Shown piece by piece: positions 9,819 through 21,052 of a DNA stretch of 64,000 nt. The first letter of the stretch is position 1. Every line of letters begins with the position of its first letter. Below the pieces are notes generated by a model. It worked only from the letters and a program-made list of their open reading frames with translations. It was not told the origin of the DNA and did no database searches. Made by a program: the position numbers and the translations under genes. The DNA is from Microcyclospora pomicola (taxonomy: Eukaryota; Ascomycota; Dothideomycetes; Capnodiales): NCBI GenBank assembly GCA_002786065.1, contig NHNY01000002.1, positions 992,001 to 1,056,000 of the forward strand. Reading direction: 5' to 3'.

Positions 9819-11777
9819 TCATCTGGTCCAGCCTTCCGTGACAGCATCGATCTCATTGCGGATCGTCTGTTGTTCCTCGCACAACTTGAGGAAGACCTTG
9901 TACTTGGCCTGCAGTAGCTTCTTCTCGCCTTCATCCTTGTTGGGGTAGACGGCTTTGCCCGGCTTGCTCATCCGGTCCATGATGTCCCAAAGAGGCTCCG
10001 AGTTGCCCTGCTTGTCCGTCGATGCGGCCTTGGCTCCTAGCATGGCGGCGCCCTGGACGACAGCGGCGTGGACGTACTTGGGGATGAGCACCGGCATACC
10101 GCATGCCGTGGCCATGAGTGACATGAGGACGTCATTCTGGCACTGTGAGCCGGACATGAAGATGCTGCTGATGATGTGACCAGACTTGTTCATCGTCTCG
10201 ATGATCTGATGGGTCTGGAGAGCGATGAACTCCATCGTGGCGTAGTAGTGAAGTGCCAGTCCATCGATAGTCTTGTCGGAGCTCAAGCCGATGATGGAGC
10301 CCTTCATGTTCGGGTCGGCGATAGGCGAACGGTTGCCAAAGAGATCGCCATAGAAGAAGAAGTGTCGACCAAGGTAGGAAATCGCAGGTGCGTCGATCTT
10401 TTCTTGCATCTCGCGGAGGTGCTCGTTCAAGAAGTCGTAGATGTTGGCATTGAAGGTCTCAGCAACCGACATGGCTTCTTGGAATGCTGGGTGTGTCTCG
10501 ATGACATGCTTGAGCAATTCTCCAGTCGCCGATTGTCCACCCTCCGCAAGCCAGTAGTTCGGGATGAGCACATCACGGTATGGCCCCCAAACACCATCCA
10601 CAAACACCGGCTTGTCAGACATGGCAAGATGGCAGGTAGATGTTCCAGCCACAGCGGCAAGACGAGTGAACGCTTGAGAAACGTGGTTCTTACCCACACC
10701 ACTGTTGATAGTGTCGCCCCGCAGATGGACTTTGGCACCTACGGTACCGATCCAGCCAGCGTAGGCATCGATGACAGCACTGCCAACAGCAATGCCCGCT
10801 GGCAGTCCCATGTCTGCTCCGGCCTTTTCCGAAAGGGTACCGATCAGCTCACCTGCTGTGAGATAGCGACCATTCTACAACACGTTGTCAGTGATTCTTC
10901 TCATCGTGAAATCAATGGGAGAGAGTGTACCACCCCGTCCACGCCACCCATGCGCTTGAAGTCGTCCTTGCAAAGATCTTCCAACCCAATCTCGGTCAAA
11001 AAGTCCTCTTGCCAGCCCTTGACACTGCCGTCCACACCGACAGGCACGTACCCTTGCTTACAGACCACACTGCAGAAGCTCCTGGTCTCGCTGCCAGTGG
11101 CCATGTGGGTGAGCGCGTCACCTAGATCGTAGAACTTGCAGCGATCGAATAGCTCTTTAGGCATGTGGTTCTTCAACCACAGCACTTTGGGGATCTCCAT
11201 CTCAATGCTCATCTTTCCTCCCACATATCGTAGCAGGTTGTGATCGGTGGCGTTAATCTTGTTGGTCTCTTCAACGGGGCGGTGATCAAGCCAGAGAATG
11301 ACGTTTCGGTCATTGCCGTCGGCGTTGTCGAACTTGGGCCCTGTCACAGATACCGGCTCATCCGTGTCGTGGGAGAAGACGGCAAGTGAGCAGGTGGCAT
11401 CGAAGCCAATGCCTCGGATGGTGTTGGGATCGATGTTGTGCTGGGCCATGGCCCTGTGAATCGATGTGCAGATGCATTGCCAGATGTTGCTGGTCGATTG
11501 CTCCTACAGGGCTAGTCAGATATGTGTTGATTTCTTGTTCGTGCTGTGATGTAATGCGTACGTAGTAACCAGTCTCGGGCTGCCATAGACCAATGTTCTC
11601 GCTCGCCAAGCCAACAATGTCGCCCTTGTCGTTCATGATGCAAGCCCGCGCAGATCCGGTGCCTACATCGATGCCGATGTAGTGATCTTTGTGAATGGTG
11701 AGCTCATTGTGAGGGTCGACCGACATCTGGCGGGACTGCTGTCGGTGCGGATTGCGGTATGGCATTGAGTGAGACAT
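9819..11777 (-). CDS. FGGY-family pentulose kinase (D-ribulokinase-like)
   Basis: Exons 11777-11562, 11503-10931 and 10874-9819, 614 aa, all junctions phase 0. The ATP-fold phosphate-1 motif is GIDVGTGSARA at about 35-45; the family sugar-site signature follows as WLDHRPVEE. GFDATCS, then DTINSGVGKN and FMSGSQCQND complete the C-terminal half. This combination is that of the FGGY/YDR109C subgroup, which phosphorylates D-ribulose or a related ketopentose and is thought to repair or recycle sugars. The first 30 residues are polar and not a clear presequence, and MSVDPHN (residue 18) is an alternative start. The third intron junction joins GVDGV to NGRYLTAGE. It is cytosolic by default. Family call is firm, exact substrate inferred. 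Confidence 0.9.
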
Positions 11778-14059
11778 GCTGGGCGATGGTTGCTGGCCTT
11801 GAGGACCGCGTGTAGGTGGGGGTTGAGGAGATTAATGCTGTGTTTCGGGAGGGGATCGTGCGGATTGCTGGTCTCGTGTCACCAGTGGAGATGATGTACA
11901 ATGCCAGTCAGAGGGCGAAGTGCAGGATCCAGAAAGGCAGAAGAGGATTGTTCACAGAAAGAATTGATTATAGAGGAGGAGGAGCGGTGAGAGGAGTGGA
12001 AGTGTTGAGACGAATGCCACACGTCGGAGCAGAAGAAAAAGCGACGAGGTCGTTGTGCAGCATGATGCAGCGCCGTACAAGCCATGACTTCATCTGCAGG
12101 GACATTAGTGGGGCAGCTTGGAGAGGTGAAGATGCTCGTCAGTCGACGTGGGGTCAACTGGGGATGTGGTAAAGCTGAAGGCCATGAAAGGAACTCGAGT
12201 GGGACGTGAATAACATTGTTGTATTCCTTAGACGGCTATATGTCGAGTGATCAGATCGATTCCTCAACATGACCTGTCTGGCCGGGCAGAAATGTAGGGT
12301 CATGTTTATGGAGTGTGCTGTTGGGAAATGCTCGTACAGTAACGATCGACAGAGCTCGAATCTTTGGCTGGCGTACACGTGACTGGATGTTGCTTATCTG
12401 CACGTGACAGCACCGATTGGGTTGAGTGTGGAAAGATGAAGCCAAAGACGGAGAATGGAGAATGGACAATTGATTGCTCAAGACGTGATCGACAGACTAT
12501 AGCAGCAGTATAACGACACTTACCGGACTCGATAGACCACCGGCCGGTAACAGGATGTTCGCAGCATGCACAGATTATGCCTTTACTCATCCATCACAGA
12601 GTCATCGCCGTATTGCTGACACCTGAGGCACATGGGGGAAGTAAGCACGCCGTGTCCGCACCTCTCATGTCCGTCAACACTCTCGTTCGGCATTAACGAT
12701 ATCGACGACTACCGTGCGTACGCTCGAGTCAACAGTGCACGCGCCCGGAGAGTACCAGCAGACTTGTCAAAGGAAATGACGAAGCATTTGGAATCCTGAA
12801 CGCTAGATGGGAGCATCCATGTGTTCGGAAAGCCAAGTCGCGGGTCTCAGAACCGGTGTAGGGTAGGGATATGTACGACACAGCACTGGTTCTGTCCAGT
12901 AACAACTGACTGCAGTGATACGAATGTGATGAACGCCAAGTGAGGCCGGTACGGACGTTGAAGCTTCCGGCTTCCACCCTTCATACCATCTCGCGCTACA
13001 TGTCCACAAGAGGAAATGCCGGTGAGCTGTCTTGGCCAGCATCATCAATTCCCATCACATTCGCGACCCCCGGGAACGTGTTCACCTGTTGATCCAATAT
13101 CCAGGACCGGATCCACCAGCAAAGGATGCGCTATGAGATCGACGAGCAGTCTGCATTGTAATCGCTCGCCGAATCCGCGGCTAGAGGATCTGAACATGGC
13201 TGCCACGCACGCGAGAGCCACGGATCTGTAGGTCGCCATGCACGCCAGCACGATTCATCACCTCGCTTCGCCCAAACTATTTTGTCGCCAAACTCTCCCG
13301 GCTCGTTGTCTTACCGGCTGCAATATCAATAACGTGTGCAGCATGATTATTCTTGCCCATCAACAGCTAAGCATCGCCCTCTTTTTCCCCTTCCGAGCAT
13401 GCCACGTTGATCGCGTAGGTCCCGACGTCGCTCATTCGCGGACAGCCTGGATGATCGCCGCTAGCCATGCGTTCGCGCTCAGTCAGCGAGGGATCGTTCC
13501 GGCTGCCGAATCCTTTGACCTCACGCGTAGCACAACGTTGAGAGCACGCGAAGGAGCGTGACCCGTTGAACGTTCCCCCAAACGAGGCAGATCTTGTCAA
13601 TCTCTCGCTTCCTGTGATGCGCTTCCACCACTCATCGACGCCCGTCGCTGACGCCGGCTCCACCCTCCCGCGGCGTCGTGCTCTTGCTTTGCCGCCCAGA
13701 CCGCTCACGCCGCCTTCTCCCTGAGGTTGGGGGCCGAATTCGACGCTGTAGCCTGCAGACAAAGTCTCCGGGCCCACGCGAGCTGAGCAGATCACACTGC
13801 ATCTTCCTCATGGTCCTTAGGCAGTGATCTGCAACTTGCTCATCAGCCTTCAGACACCTTATACGATAAGTATTTTGTTCCTTCCTCGGTTTCCGCCCCC
13901 AACTCCTCCTCTCTATCTATCATCACTTCACTTGTTGCTGTACGAGTAAGCTATATACCAAGCACAGTCTCTGCATAGTCTATCGACAGCATCTGCCTCG
14001 TGGTAGCTTTTCAATACCCATAACCGTCGCGCATCGACGTAGCTGCAGCAACAACCATC
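11778..14059. promoter_or_regulatory. Long divergent intergenic region (kinase / tubby-like gene)
   Basis: This 2.28-kb gap lies between divergently transcribed genes, so it holds two promoters. Just before the plus-strand gene there is a pyrimidine-rich leader at about 13876-13935 (cctcctctctatctatc), typical of fungal 5' UTRs. Open frames at 13238-13561 (+) and 13367-13795 (-) overlap each other and have biased compositions without recognisable domains. I do not call a gene here. Confidence 0.45.
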
Positions 14060-15154
14060 ATGGCCGTGTCTCTTGCACAATGGTCAAGCAGCCTTCCCAG
14101 CCCGTACGAACCATGTCCGTTCATTCCATCCAGCGCGCCCAACATGGCATATTATCAGCCTCAAGCAGAGTGGGCAATGCCATCACCCAAACGACACCAA
14201 CATGCTCCCGTTTCATCACCCAGACAATCATACGAGTGTGAGCCGCGATTCTCAATGCCGAGATGGCAAGATGTCCCAGACACCACCATTCAGCGATACC
14301 GGCCGCAACAACCACATCAACCGTCACGACAGCAATCACAATCGCAATACCAAGCACCATGCTCACCCCATCAGCACTACCGCGAAGCAATGCGAGAAGC
14401 GTACCAAAGCCCTACCGAACCTGGCTTCTATCAGCATCCTCCCAGCCCCACCTACATGACACGGCAAGACTCATGTCACTCATCTCTCGCCATTGAGCCG
14501 GATCCTTTACCACCACACTCCAGCCCGCACACTCTGACACCAACACAAAGTCAAGCCTTCACCAAATCTTCTCATCTAGCTTCTGTCCAGCTTGGTAGGG
14601 GAGAAGTTCGCAGCTCCAGCACCGGCCTCACCGAGTACAACATCACCCGCGACACATCAAATCTCCCATCTTTCCTCTCCACCAAGCCAATCCTCACCAT
14701 ACGACGCTCCAGTACCGGGCTTCCCGTCGCCACGATCCGCTTCAACAGTCCAAGCTCCAGCGACGTGGAAGTCACGGTCAACGGCCGGGAGACCAGCCTA
14801 GCCAACACCGGCTTCCTGCACAAACGCTGGGCCTTCTCCCCGACCACCAGCGCCAACAGCGCCGAGAAGTGGACGTGGAAGAAAGACCGCCAGACCGGCG
14901 GCGCCATGCTCGAGGACTCAAAGAAGCACGCGCGCGTCTTGGCGCGCATGAAGGGCGACCAGCTGACCGTCGAGCGGACGGGGCTAAGCAACGAGAGCTA
15001 CGATGAGATTGTCATCTCCGCCATCGCCATGGTCGAGGCTGCGCGCCGATCCGGCAAGAACAAAGACATGGTAGATATGGCCAGCGCGGTGGGCGAGTTC
15101 GTCTCCAGCGATGCTCGCTCGAGCGCGCGAGACGGAAGTGTTAGTCCTATCTAG
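14060..15154 (+). CDS. Hypothetical protein with tubby-like/DUF6593-like C-terminal domain
   Basis: A single exon of 364 aa starting at ATG 14060 (aaccatcATGG). Residues 1 to about 190 are disordered, rich in Pro, Gln, Ser and His. From about 200 to 340 an ordered domain follows: ILTIRRSSTGLPVATIRF, then a strand-rich stretch, HKRWAF, EKWTWKKD, ARVLARMKGDQLTVE, and a closing helix EIVISAIAMVEAARRSGK. The alternation of beta strands capped by a hydrophobic helix, together with the WTW and 'ARV' elements, resembles fungal tubby-C-like domains (DUF6593 and relatives). That match is from memory and tentative. No signal peptide or membrane segment is present. Function unknown. Confidence 0.75.
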   Translation: MAVSLAQWSSSLPSPYEPCPFIPSSAPNMAYYQPQAEWAMPSPKRHQHAPVSSPRQSYECEPRFSMPRWQDVPDTTIQRYRPQQPHQPSRQQSQSQYQAPCSPHQHYREAMREAYQSPTEPGFYQHPPSPTYMTRQDSCHSSLAIEPDPLPPHSSPHTLTPTQSQAFTKSSHLASVQLGRGEVRSSSTGLTEYNITRDTSNLPSFLSTKPILTIRRSSTGLPVATIRFNSPSSSDVEVTVNGRETSLANTGFLHKRWAFSPTTSANSAEKWTWKKDRQTGGAMLEDSKKHARVLARMKGDQLTVERTGLSNESYDEIVISAIAMVEAARRSGKNKDMVDMASAVGEFVSSDARSSARDGSVSPI

Positions 15155-16310
15155 ATGTAAACTGACATCGTTTGTCATGTTCACGTTCTCTCCCTCTGTT
15201 GGTATTGATCTTCGTGTCATCGTCGTGACAAGCCTGCCGTCGCCTAATTTCGTTCATCTATCATGAATATCTGCACAGAAATCGTAACATCAGCACACGC
15301 TATCGAGACGATACAGCAGTATCAGATCCCTACAATCCCGAGCCTCTCCATCGCACAACCCAAAACACTGCTGATGACGGGAGATTGATACGATGACGTC
15401 CTCTCCCTCCCCTACCACACATGCACGGACACGGACATGTACAATCTAGCTGCCGCAGCTATGTAATCAGATCTGCGGTCTGGGGGGAGCTTCCGATTCC
15501 ACCCACCCTCACTCTCCCTGCAAGACAGCCGCGTCGGAGAAGACGTAGGATAGGGTAAGGTAAGGTAAGATCCGACGTGGTAAGCACGCGTGGCAGGATC
15601 TCGACTGCAGATCCCGAGTCCTAGAACCAACACATGCTGTGCTGTCAGTATCCAATATCGACGCCTTTCTGCCTAGCAAGACACGGAGTGACTACCTTGG
15701 GCATCACGGCCGAGACGGCATTCCCCACGAAGGATGGCTTAGAGCAAGAAGATCCTTGAGGGGGAGAGGCCGCTAACTTGGAATCACATGTCGTTGAGAT
15801 CCTGCCCTGGAATGTGTGCTTTTGCGCAATACACCAGTGAATCCTTGGACGGCTTACAGATCACGACGGAAGCTTGTTCAGTTTCGTCTTCGGCATGCTC
15901 CGCGGGCGAGCTCGCAGACCGGTTGGTCGGGTTGGTGGGCCCGGAACCCTGCCTGGTCACAGACTGGACGATGCTGCCAAGCTCGGGACGTCGTGCGTCG
16001 ATTACGATCGATAGTCGATGGTTGTTGGCGTGCTACGCAGTTTACATCGGTATACCGGAACAGGTGTGTAGAAGTCGCTTGTGGCAAGAGACGATATCCA
16101 CCTGCACTTGGCCTTACATGCAGGTATTATCACGATGATGCTGTCTCATGTCGTTTCGGCATCGGTGGTGGTTCAGCAGGAAAGAATGACTTTCGGCAGG
16201 AGGGTGTGCCGATCATGTTGTGAAGTGGCACAGCCCTCCATGCATGCTCGACTGTATCATTGCACGTTCAAGAGGACACACTTCAACTTGCGCGTAACCT
16301 CAGCACCAAT
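15155..16310. other. Intergenic with a TAAGG tandem motif
   Basis: This 1.16-kb gap contains TAGGGTAAGGTAAGGTAAGA at 15551-15570, a short 5-bp tandem. Overlapping frames at 15788-16223 (+) show no consistent protein features. I see no other element. Confidence 0.4.
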
Positions 16311-16796
16311 ATGCCAGACAATAATGTCGCGGCACGCGAACCTGACACACTTGCACGAAACTTCAGACTGGTCGCCACGCCATGGTCCATCTTCGCCTGC
16401 TGCATCAATCCGCTTCTGACTATGTTCGCAATGTTCTACATTGTCACACATCTCCAGGAGGACTGGTTCCTACCGGTACACGCCCAAGCTCTGATCGCCA
16501 TTTCAGGCCCACTCATCGCCTTCTCGGTGGCAGGGTACACTGGCTATCGTATCCGAACGCGGTTGGAGGCGGCCGGCCGATCGATGGTCAGGACACAGGA
16601 GCGCGACATCGATCTGCTGCTGAACTTCGCTGTCTGTTGGGGGGCGCTCTACTGGATGACGCATGAGGAATCCGAAGATAAAGACTCGTGGGTCTGGCTG
16701 TATGTTTTTTTCGTGTTCGGATCGTTGAGCTATACGGGACTGATATTTCTTACGTGCCTTGGTCCTTTGATCTGGTATACCGCACGTGCTGAATGA
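16311..16796 (+). CDS. Small four-helix membrane protein, function unknown
   Basis: A 161-aa frame starting at ATG 16311 (MPDNNVAARE); an earlier in-frame ATG at 16260 would add 17 residues. Four hydrophobic segments are visible: about residues 25-47 (SIFACCINPLLTMFAMF), 57-78 (ALIAISGPLIAFSVAG), 100-115 (LLLNFAVCWGALYWM) and 128-157 (VWLYVFFVFGSLSYTGLIF). A charged loop with RIRTRLEAAGRSMVRTQERD lies between the second and third. I do not recognise the family. Coding status is supported by ordered amphipathic and hydrophobic structure and ATG context only. Confidence 0.6.
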   Translation: MPDNNVAAREPDTLARNFRLVATPWSIFACCINPLLTMFAMFYIVTHLQEDWFLPVHAQALIAISGPLIAFSVAGYTGYRIRTRLEAAGRSMVRTQERDIDLLLNFAVCWGALYWMTHEESEDKDSWVWLYVFFVFGSLSYTGLIFLTCLGPLIWYTARAE

Positions 16797-17398
16797 TCAA
16801 GCGTATGAGAGATTGTCAACCCTGGAATATCCAGCACTCTGTTCCTTCGCCGCAACAAGTGACAAGGACCCGATGCCAGAGGACATTGAGAGTGCATTGA
16901 CCGACTGCGTACCTACATGGTGGAGCGTACCAGTTCCTGGCGCTTTCAACGACTTTAAGATGAGTGCGTGACTTCATTCTTTGCAAAGATCAGGCGTAAG
17001 AGCTGATGAGGATTTCACGTAGCCTCGGGAAGGAACAAGGCTTCATGTCGAATAAGACGTAGAGGACGATTACAAGATTCAGGACTAGATGATGAATTGC
17101 ATCGACTGCCATTGGTGCCAATGGTTGTTTGTTAGAGTCCACACAATGGCAATGTGCGCAACTTCTCATCCTGTCATGGTAGCCAATTGTATTACGTTCA
17201 TGATAGCTACCGAGACATGATGATGGAAGTACAGGCAGGATATCGTACTTTTGTTGGCAGTGCTCGATTGCGGTCACTTGCCTTAGTCATCAATTTTTTG
17301 ATGTTGCGGAGAGCCAATGCACCCCCGAACATGGCAACCTGACTTTCATCACTTTATGCCATCGAGCATCACAACTCATCTATCCTCACAACCCCCTC
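16797..17398. other. Intergenic, mL50 promoter
   Basis: This 602-bp gap holds the promoter of the ribosomal protein gene. The short frame 16786-16971 (61 aa) overlaps the end of the membrane-protein gene and has no recognisable features. A pyrimidine- and A-rich leader precedes ATG 17399. Confidence 0.45.
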
Positions 17399-18593
17399 AT
17401 GCGAGGCGCAAGAAGCGCAGAGCAGGCTCTACGCCTTGCTAGCTCCCCATTGAGCTCATCACGGCCCTTCGTCTGTCCATCCTGCCGCAAGCACCAGGCA
17501 CGCCAATTGCACACCACCCCAGCACTCCTCGCCGAGTCTTCTCAGCCTTGGTGGAAGAAGCTCTCGGACAGCGTGTTTGGCGATAAAGAGAAGGGCGCAA
17601 AAGCTGCCGAAGCACGAGGTTTGGCCAACAAGAAGAACGCGCTGGAGAGCGCGAGAAAGACGATTACTGCTCTCGATGGCACGGTGTACGAATATGCCAG
17701 GCAGTACGATTCTGAGGTCAACAAGGACTATGAGCCAGCCAAGACATGGAAGGATCTCGAAAGAGTCGGTAGCGAAAGCTGGGTGAAGCAGCGATTGGAT
17801 CAAGGGGAGCGATATAAAGGGCAAGTTGGATCTGTGATGTTGCTGTGGAAATAGTGGCTAATGTTCTTCCAGGCATCGGGCTTCAACCAAGCGGATACAG
17901 CTTGATGCAAATCAGTGGCGGAAGGTTCTACATCACGTTGCAATCGAGGCACTCACGCTAAAGAAGCACAACATACCACTAGCAGACTTCTATCAGGAAA
18001 AACGAGCAGGCAAACACAGTGATGCGTGGGAAGCCTCTTCACACGCTAAAGTGCAGGGCGATCGTCTGGGCAACATAACGCTGTCTTTCCAAGATCCGGC
18101 ACATGAGCAGACGATAATAGGCAATGCTGGGAAAGGCTCGCTAGGGGGACTGATCAGGAATTCCGAGTCGCCCAAGCTGTCACTCTTTGTGCCCATCAAA
18201 GATCCATTGGTCAAATTCGCGGTAAGTTCTATTGATTCCGTGCACACATGCACGACATGTGCACCGGCTGACTCCGCCATTCAGATTGCTCAACGCGTCC
18301 AACAATGGACCGGCCACCGACTATCGGACTCTTCCATCTCTAGTGTCAAGAACCTGCAAGACTTCTGCAACGCATACCAGAAACAGGAACCTACGAAAAA
18401 GCTTGCTTCAGAACCTAAAGTGCAGCAGATGCGGTCCGAATTGCCCAATGTTACATGGCACAAGGAGAAGCAGACGATGGTCCACAAGGAACAAGCCGTC
18501 GGGCGCTGGAAGGTCATCACGGCGGAACTTGCGAAGCGTGACCTGACGGCGACAGGAACCAGATGGAAACAAGCTAAGACTGCTATCCATTGA
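17399..18593 (+). CDS. Mitochondrial large-subunit ribosomal protein mL50
   Basis: Exons 17399-17820, 17873-18221 and 18285-18593, 359 aa. The N-terminus is a mitochondrial presequence rich in Arg, Ser and Ala, ending near ARQLHTTPALLAES. Exon 2 ends and exon 3 begins in the core family motif: DPLVKFA-IAQRVQQWTGHRL, which matches the Ribosomal_L50 pattern of a conserved Phe, a basic helix and a GHR turn. Mitoribosomal mL50 sits on the large subunit; the fungal proteins of this length carry an extended N-terminal half. Intron 1 uses a GC donor (GCAAGT). Intron 2 (63 bp, GTAAGT...TTCAG) is a multiple of three without stops, so its retention would insert 21 residues. Family call good, naming from memory. 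Confidence 0.8.
17821..17872 (+). other. GC-AG intron in the mL50 gene
   Basis: A 52-bp intron with donor AAAGG|GCAAGT, branch GGCTAAT and acceptor TTCCAG. GT alternatives nearby either shift the frame to a quick stop or leave an intron of about 34 bp. GC donors are a small minority in fungi and normally show exactly this GCAAGT consensus. Confidence 0.85.
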
Positions 18594-19121
18594 GTGAGTG
18601 GCCACGCATCGCTCGCATTCCGGCCACGTTATGCGGCAACCATGTAATCATTTGTATATCAGGATTCGAACAACGTTCCTTGACTCTCGAAAGCAGTGGT
18701 GTGATGCCACCACTTTGTCGGGCTTGTTTGCTAGACCCTCGACATGCGTGACCGTGTCACTAATCGACAGCACTTCTCTAGAGTGGTCCGCGAATAGCTA
18801 CATCGCTGCTGTGGCTCGTATCCTCGTCCCTTCACTCCCATACACGAGCACATGTCGTGACAGCTGGGATCGGAAGACGTGGCAGGTTCTGCCAGGTCTC
18901 ATCACGCCCTCGGGTCGTGTGGACTTTCACATGCTTCTTGCACTCATACGCTTTCAGTCGTCCTCTTCACTTCACTGGCCGACTGTCTGTCTCTGCTTCT
19001 GCTTATGCTTCTGCTCACCTCCACGTCGTCTCCTATCCCCACCCAGTCATTACAACTCCGATCACTCAGATCTGCCGCACATGCCTACCCAGCACACAAC
19101 AAGCTCCAACCTATGCTCTAG
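18594..19121. other. Intergenic after mL50
   Basis: This 528-bp stretch holds the mL50 3' UTR. Overlapping plus-strand frames (18598-19125, 18857-19477) look like non-coding pyrimidine-rich sequence. No gene called. Confidence 0.4.
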
Positions 19122-19733
19122 GTGAGGATCAAGCCGCCAACAGCGCAATCAACCACGGCATCGTCTCGCCACCCTCATCATACAGCTCTCATGCGTCTCC
19201 CAGCCTGGTCGAACCAGCAATACCCGCACCCTGTTCGCATCTGCTCACGCCATCGGCTCCTCGCCACTGTGGCACTACTACTCTCGCTGCTGCTACTCGT
19301 TGCATACGGCGGAAGCCAACGATGTCCGGCTATCGGCACGAGCACAAAACCCGACGGCTGGCCCGACACAATCAACACGCACATGCACGAGTCACGGCAG
19401 GGCGATATGGGGCGATGCAGCGTGCCGGGCATGGCGTGTCTGGGGCGGAAAGAGGAGGGAGGGGATGTCGGAAGTAGCATTGATGGGCCGGTGGCAGATG
19501 CGCGAGAGGATCGCATTGGGCATGTCAATGCCGGGACTGGGAGCGTGGGAGTTGTCTCGCACACTGCAGCGCCGGGGTGCGGTGACGTCGCTGCTGGAAT
19601 CGAATGCAGAAAGCAGCGAGGGGTACGGGTGCAGGCATCGACAGCGAGCGGGAGAGTGGGAAGCCAAGGGTATGGGAAGATGACAGTGGCGTTGGTGGTG
19701 AGTGTGGTGTTGTTGCAGTTCGGCTGGGGGTAG
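19122..19733 (+). CDS. Doubtful ORF: possible small secreted or GPI-anchored protein
   Basis: A 203-aa frame. It carries one strong hydrophobic segment (LLATVALLLSLLLLVAYGG) preceded by basic residues, and a second at the very end (VALVVSVVLLQFGWG), the arrangement of a signal peptide plus GPI-addition signal. If translation starts at MRLPAWSNQQ (19188), the first segment lies about 25-45 residues in, long for a signal peptide but usable as a signal anchor. The middle is Gly- and Arg-rich with scattered Cys and has no recognisable domain. Composition is not convincing and alternative frames overlap, so this may be chance. Confidence 0.3.
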   Translation: MRIKPPTAQSTTASSRHPHHTALMRLPAWSNQQYPHPVRICSRHRLLATVALLLSLLLLVAYGGSQRCPAIGTSTKPDGWPDTINTHMHESRQGDMGRCSVPGMACLGRKEEGGDVGSSIDGPVADAREDRIGHVNAGTGSVGVVSHTAAPGCGDVAAGIECRKQRGVRVQASTASGRVGSQGYGKMTVALVVSVVLLQFGWG

Positions 19734-20619
19734 GGGTGAGTGTGGCATAGCGGACTGGAGGATCGATAGTTTCTGCTGGTAGATCTCTGGGGCAGATCTT
19801 GGTGAGGGGGTTTGATCTTCCTCGTGTGTGGTGTTGTGTAGAATAACTCATATTTTCGTTCGAAACGGCGGCTGTAGCTAATGGGATGGATGATCCAATG
19901 GAGAGACTACAGTATGTCTTCACTTAAGCATGAGCTCGACTATCGATCTCGAGAAGTCCAGAGAGCATCGATGATCTCCGTGTCCCGGTTCATTTGTTTA
20001 TCATGAGAGATTGGAGGGGAAGTTGTCCACAGCGTTGTGTGCTTTAGCCAACATGTCCAGCTCCATGAGGTGTGGAATGTACACCGAAGATCAATGCCAC
20101 GACTTGTCAGTAGAGGTGAGCTGTGATAAGAGGAGTGCGCAGGCGGTGGTAATAGATCCATGCTCTCCATCGGATGTGACGGCACCGATGCTAGGATGTT
20201 GGCAGGCATTATCGCGCTGCAAAGCCCAGGAGTTGGAGTGGCTCTCTAGTAGAGCTCTCCGGCTTGCACAGGGATACAATAGAATCGAGGTTGGCACAAC
20301 CAAGAAAGCTCATGTGCGTACCCGAGATATATGAGCAACATGACTGGGGATAGCGCAATGATATCTGGGTTGGGCCATTGCAAGAATTGACAGGTTTCAC
20401 GGTACTGTTGTAGCTCGGAGACACGCCCAGCGCGGCCTTGGTGCTCAATCTCCACTGCCAACGCCCCCGGCTCACATAGCATCACGGCTAAGATCAGGCA
20501 TCACTTTCCCGTCGACATACATGTAAGTATTCGCAGACGGGCACCCTTCAATAATCTCTCCATACATCTCTTCTATCGCCGGTGGCCGCCACCTCTTCAT
20601 TGGGTTCCTATATTTCACC
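19734..20619. other. Intergenic upstream of small membrane protein
   Basis: This 886-bp stretch has several short overlapping frames on both strands with no domain or coding bias that I can support. It should include the promoter of the following gene. Confidence 0.4.
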
Positions 20620-21052
20620 ATGGGCTTGTTTTCAATCCTGCCCGACTGGCTCGCAGTCGTCGAGTTCTGGGTTGCTCGGCTTTGCGTAAGTTGCACGTGC
20701 GACGCATGCCATCACGCAGACATGTTCAAAGCTCACAACACCTGATTTCTAGCTGGTGTTGGCGGTCCTGACCATCGGGCCGTGGTTGTTGATTCTGTTC
20801 TACGACCTCGTCTTGTACATCTTCCGGACCGTGCAATGGGAGCTGTATGGTCGACATCGTGGCGATCGAAGACCGAGAGCTCCGAGTCTGACAGAACGGC
20901 CAAACGGCCACCGCCGTCAGATCAGTCTGACCAGGCCTGAGCCGCCGGACCTCAAGCTTGATGACAGAGCCGACGCGGCAGGCACCAGGCAGGAAGATGC
21001 CCGTGCCACAGCTCGAGCAACATTTCAGCTGGGAGGCGATGCTGGATCATGA
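20620..21052 (+). CDS. Small two-exon membrane protein, function unknown
   Basis: Exons 20620-20685 and 20753-21052, 121 aa. The intron (GTAAGT...TTCTAG, 67 bp) is phase 0 and joins VARLC to LVLAVLTIG. Residues about 1-50 are hydrophobic: MGLFSILPDWLAVVEFWVARL, then LVLAVLTIGPWLLILFYDLVLYIF, so one or two membrane helices. The rest (50-121) is hydrophilic and basic with Arg- and Pro-rich stretches, presumably cytosolic. The gene is too short in exon 1 to be seen by simple ORF scanning. I have the impression of a conserved fungal hypothetical family, but give no function. Confidence 0.68.

Noticed and set aside
10176-11132. Long plus-strand ORF (318 aa) opposite the FGGY kinase
   Set aside because: It overlaps a well-supported kinase on the other strand and has no recognisable motif; GC-rich codon use opens antisense frames.
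13367-13795. Minus-strand ORF of 142 aa in the long divergent region
   Set aside because: Arg/Gly/Ser-biased, overlapped by another frame, no domain or splice support.
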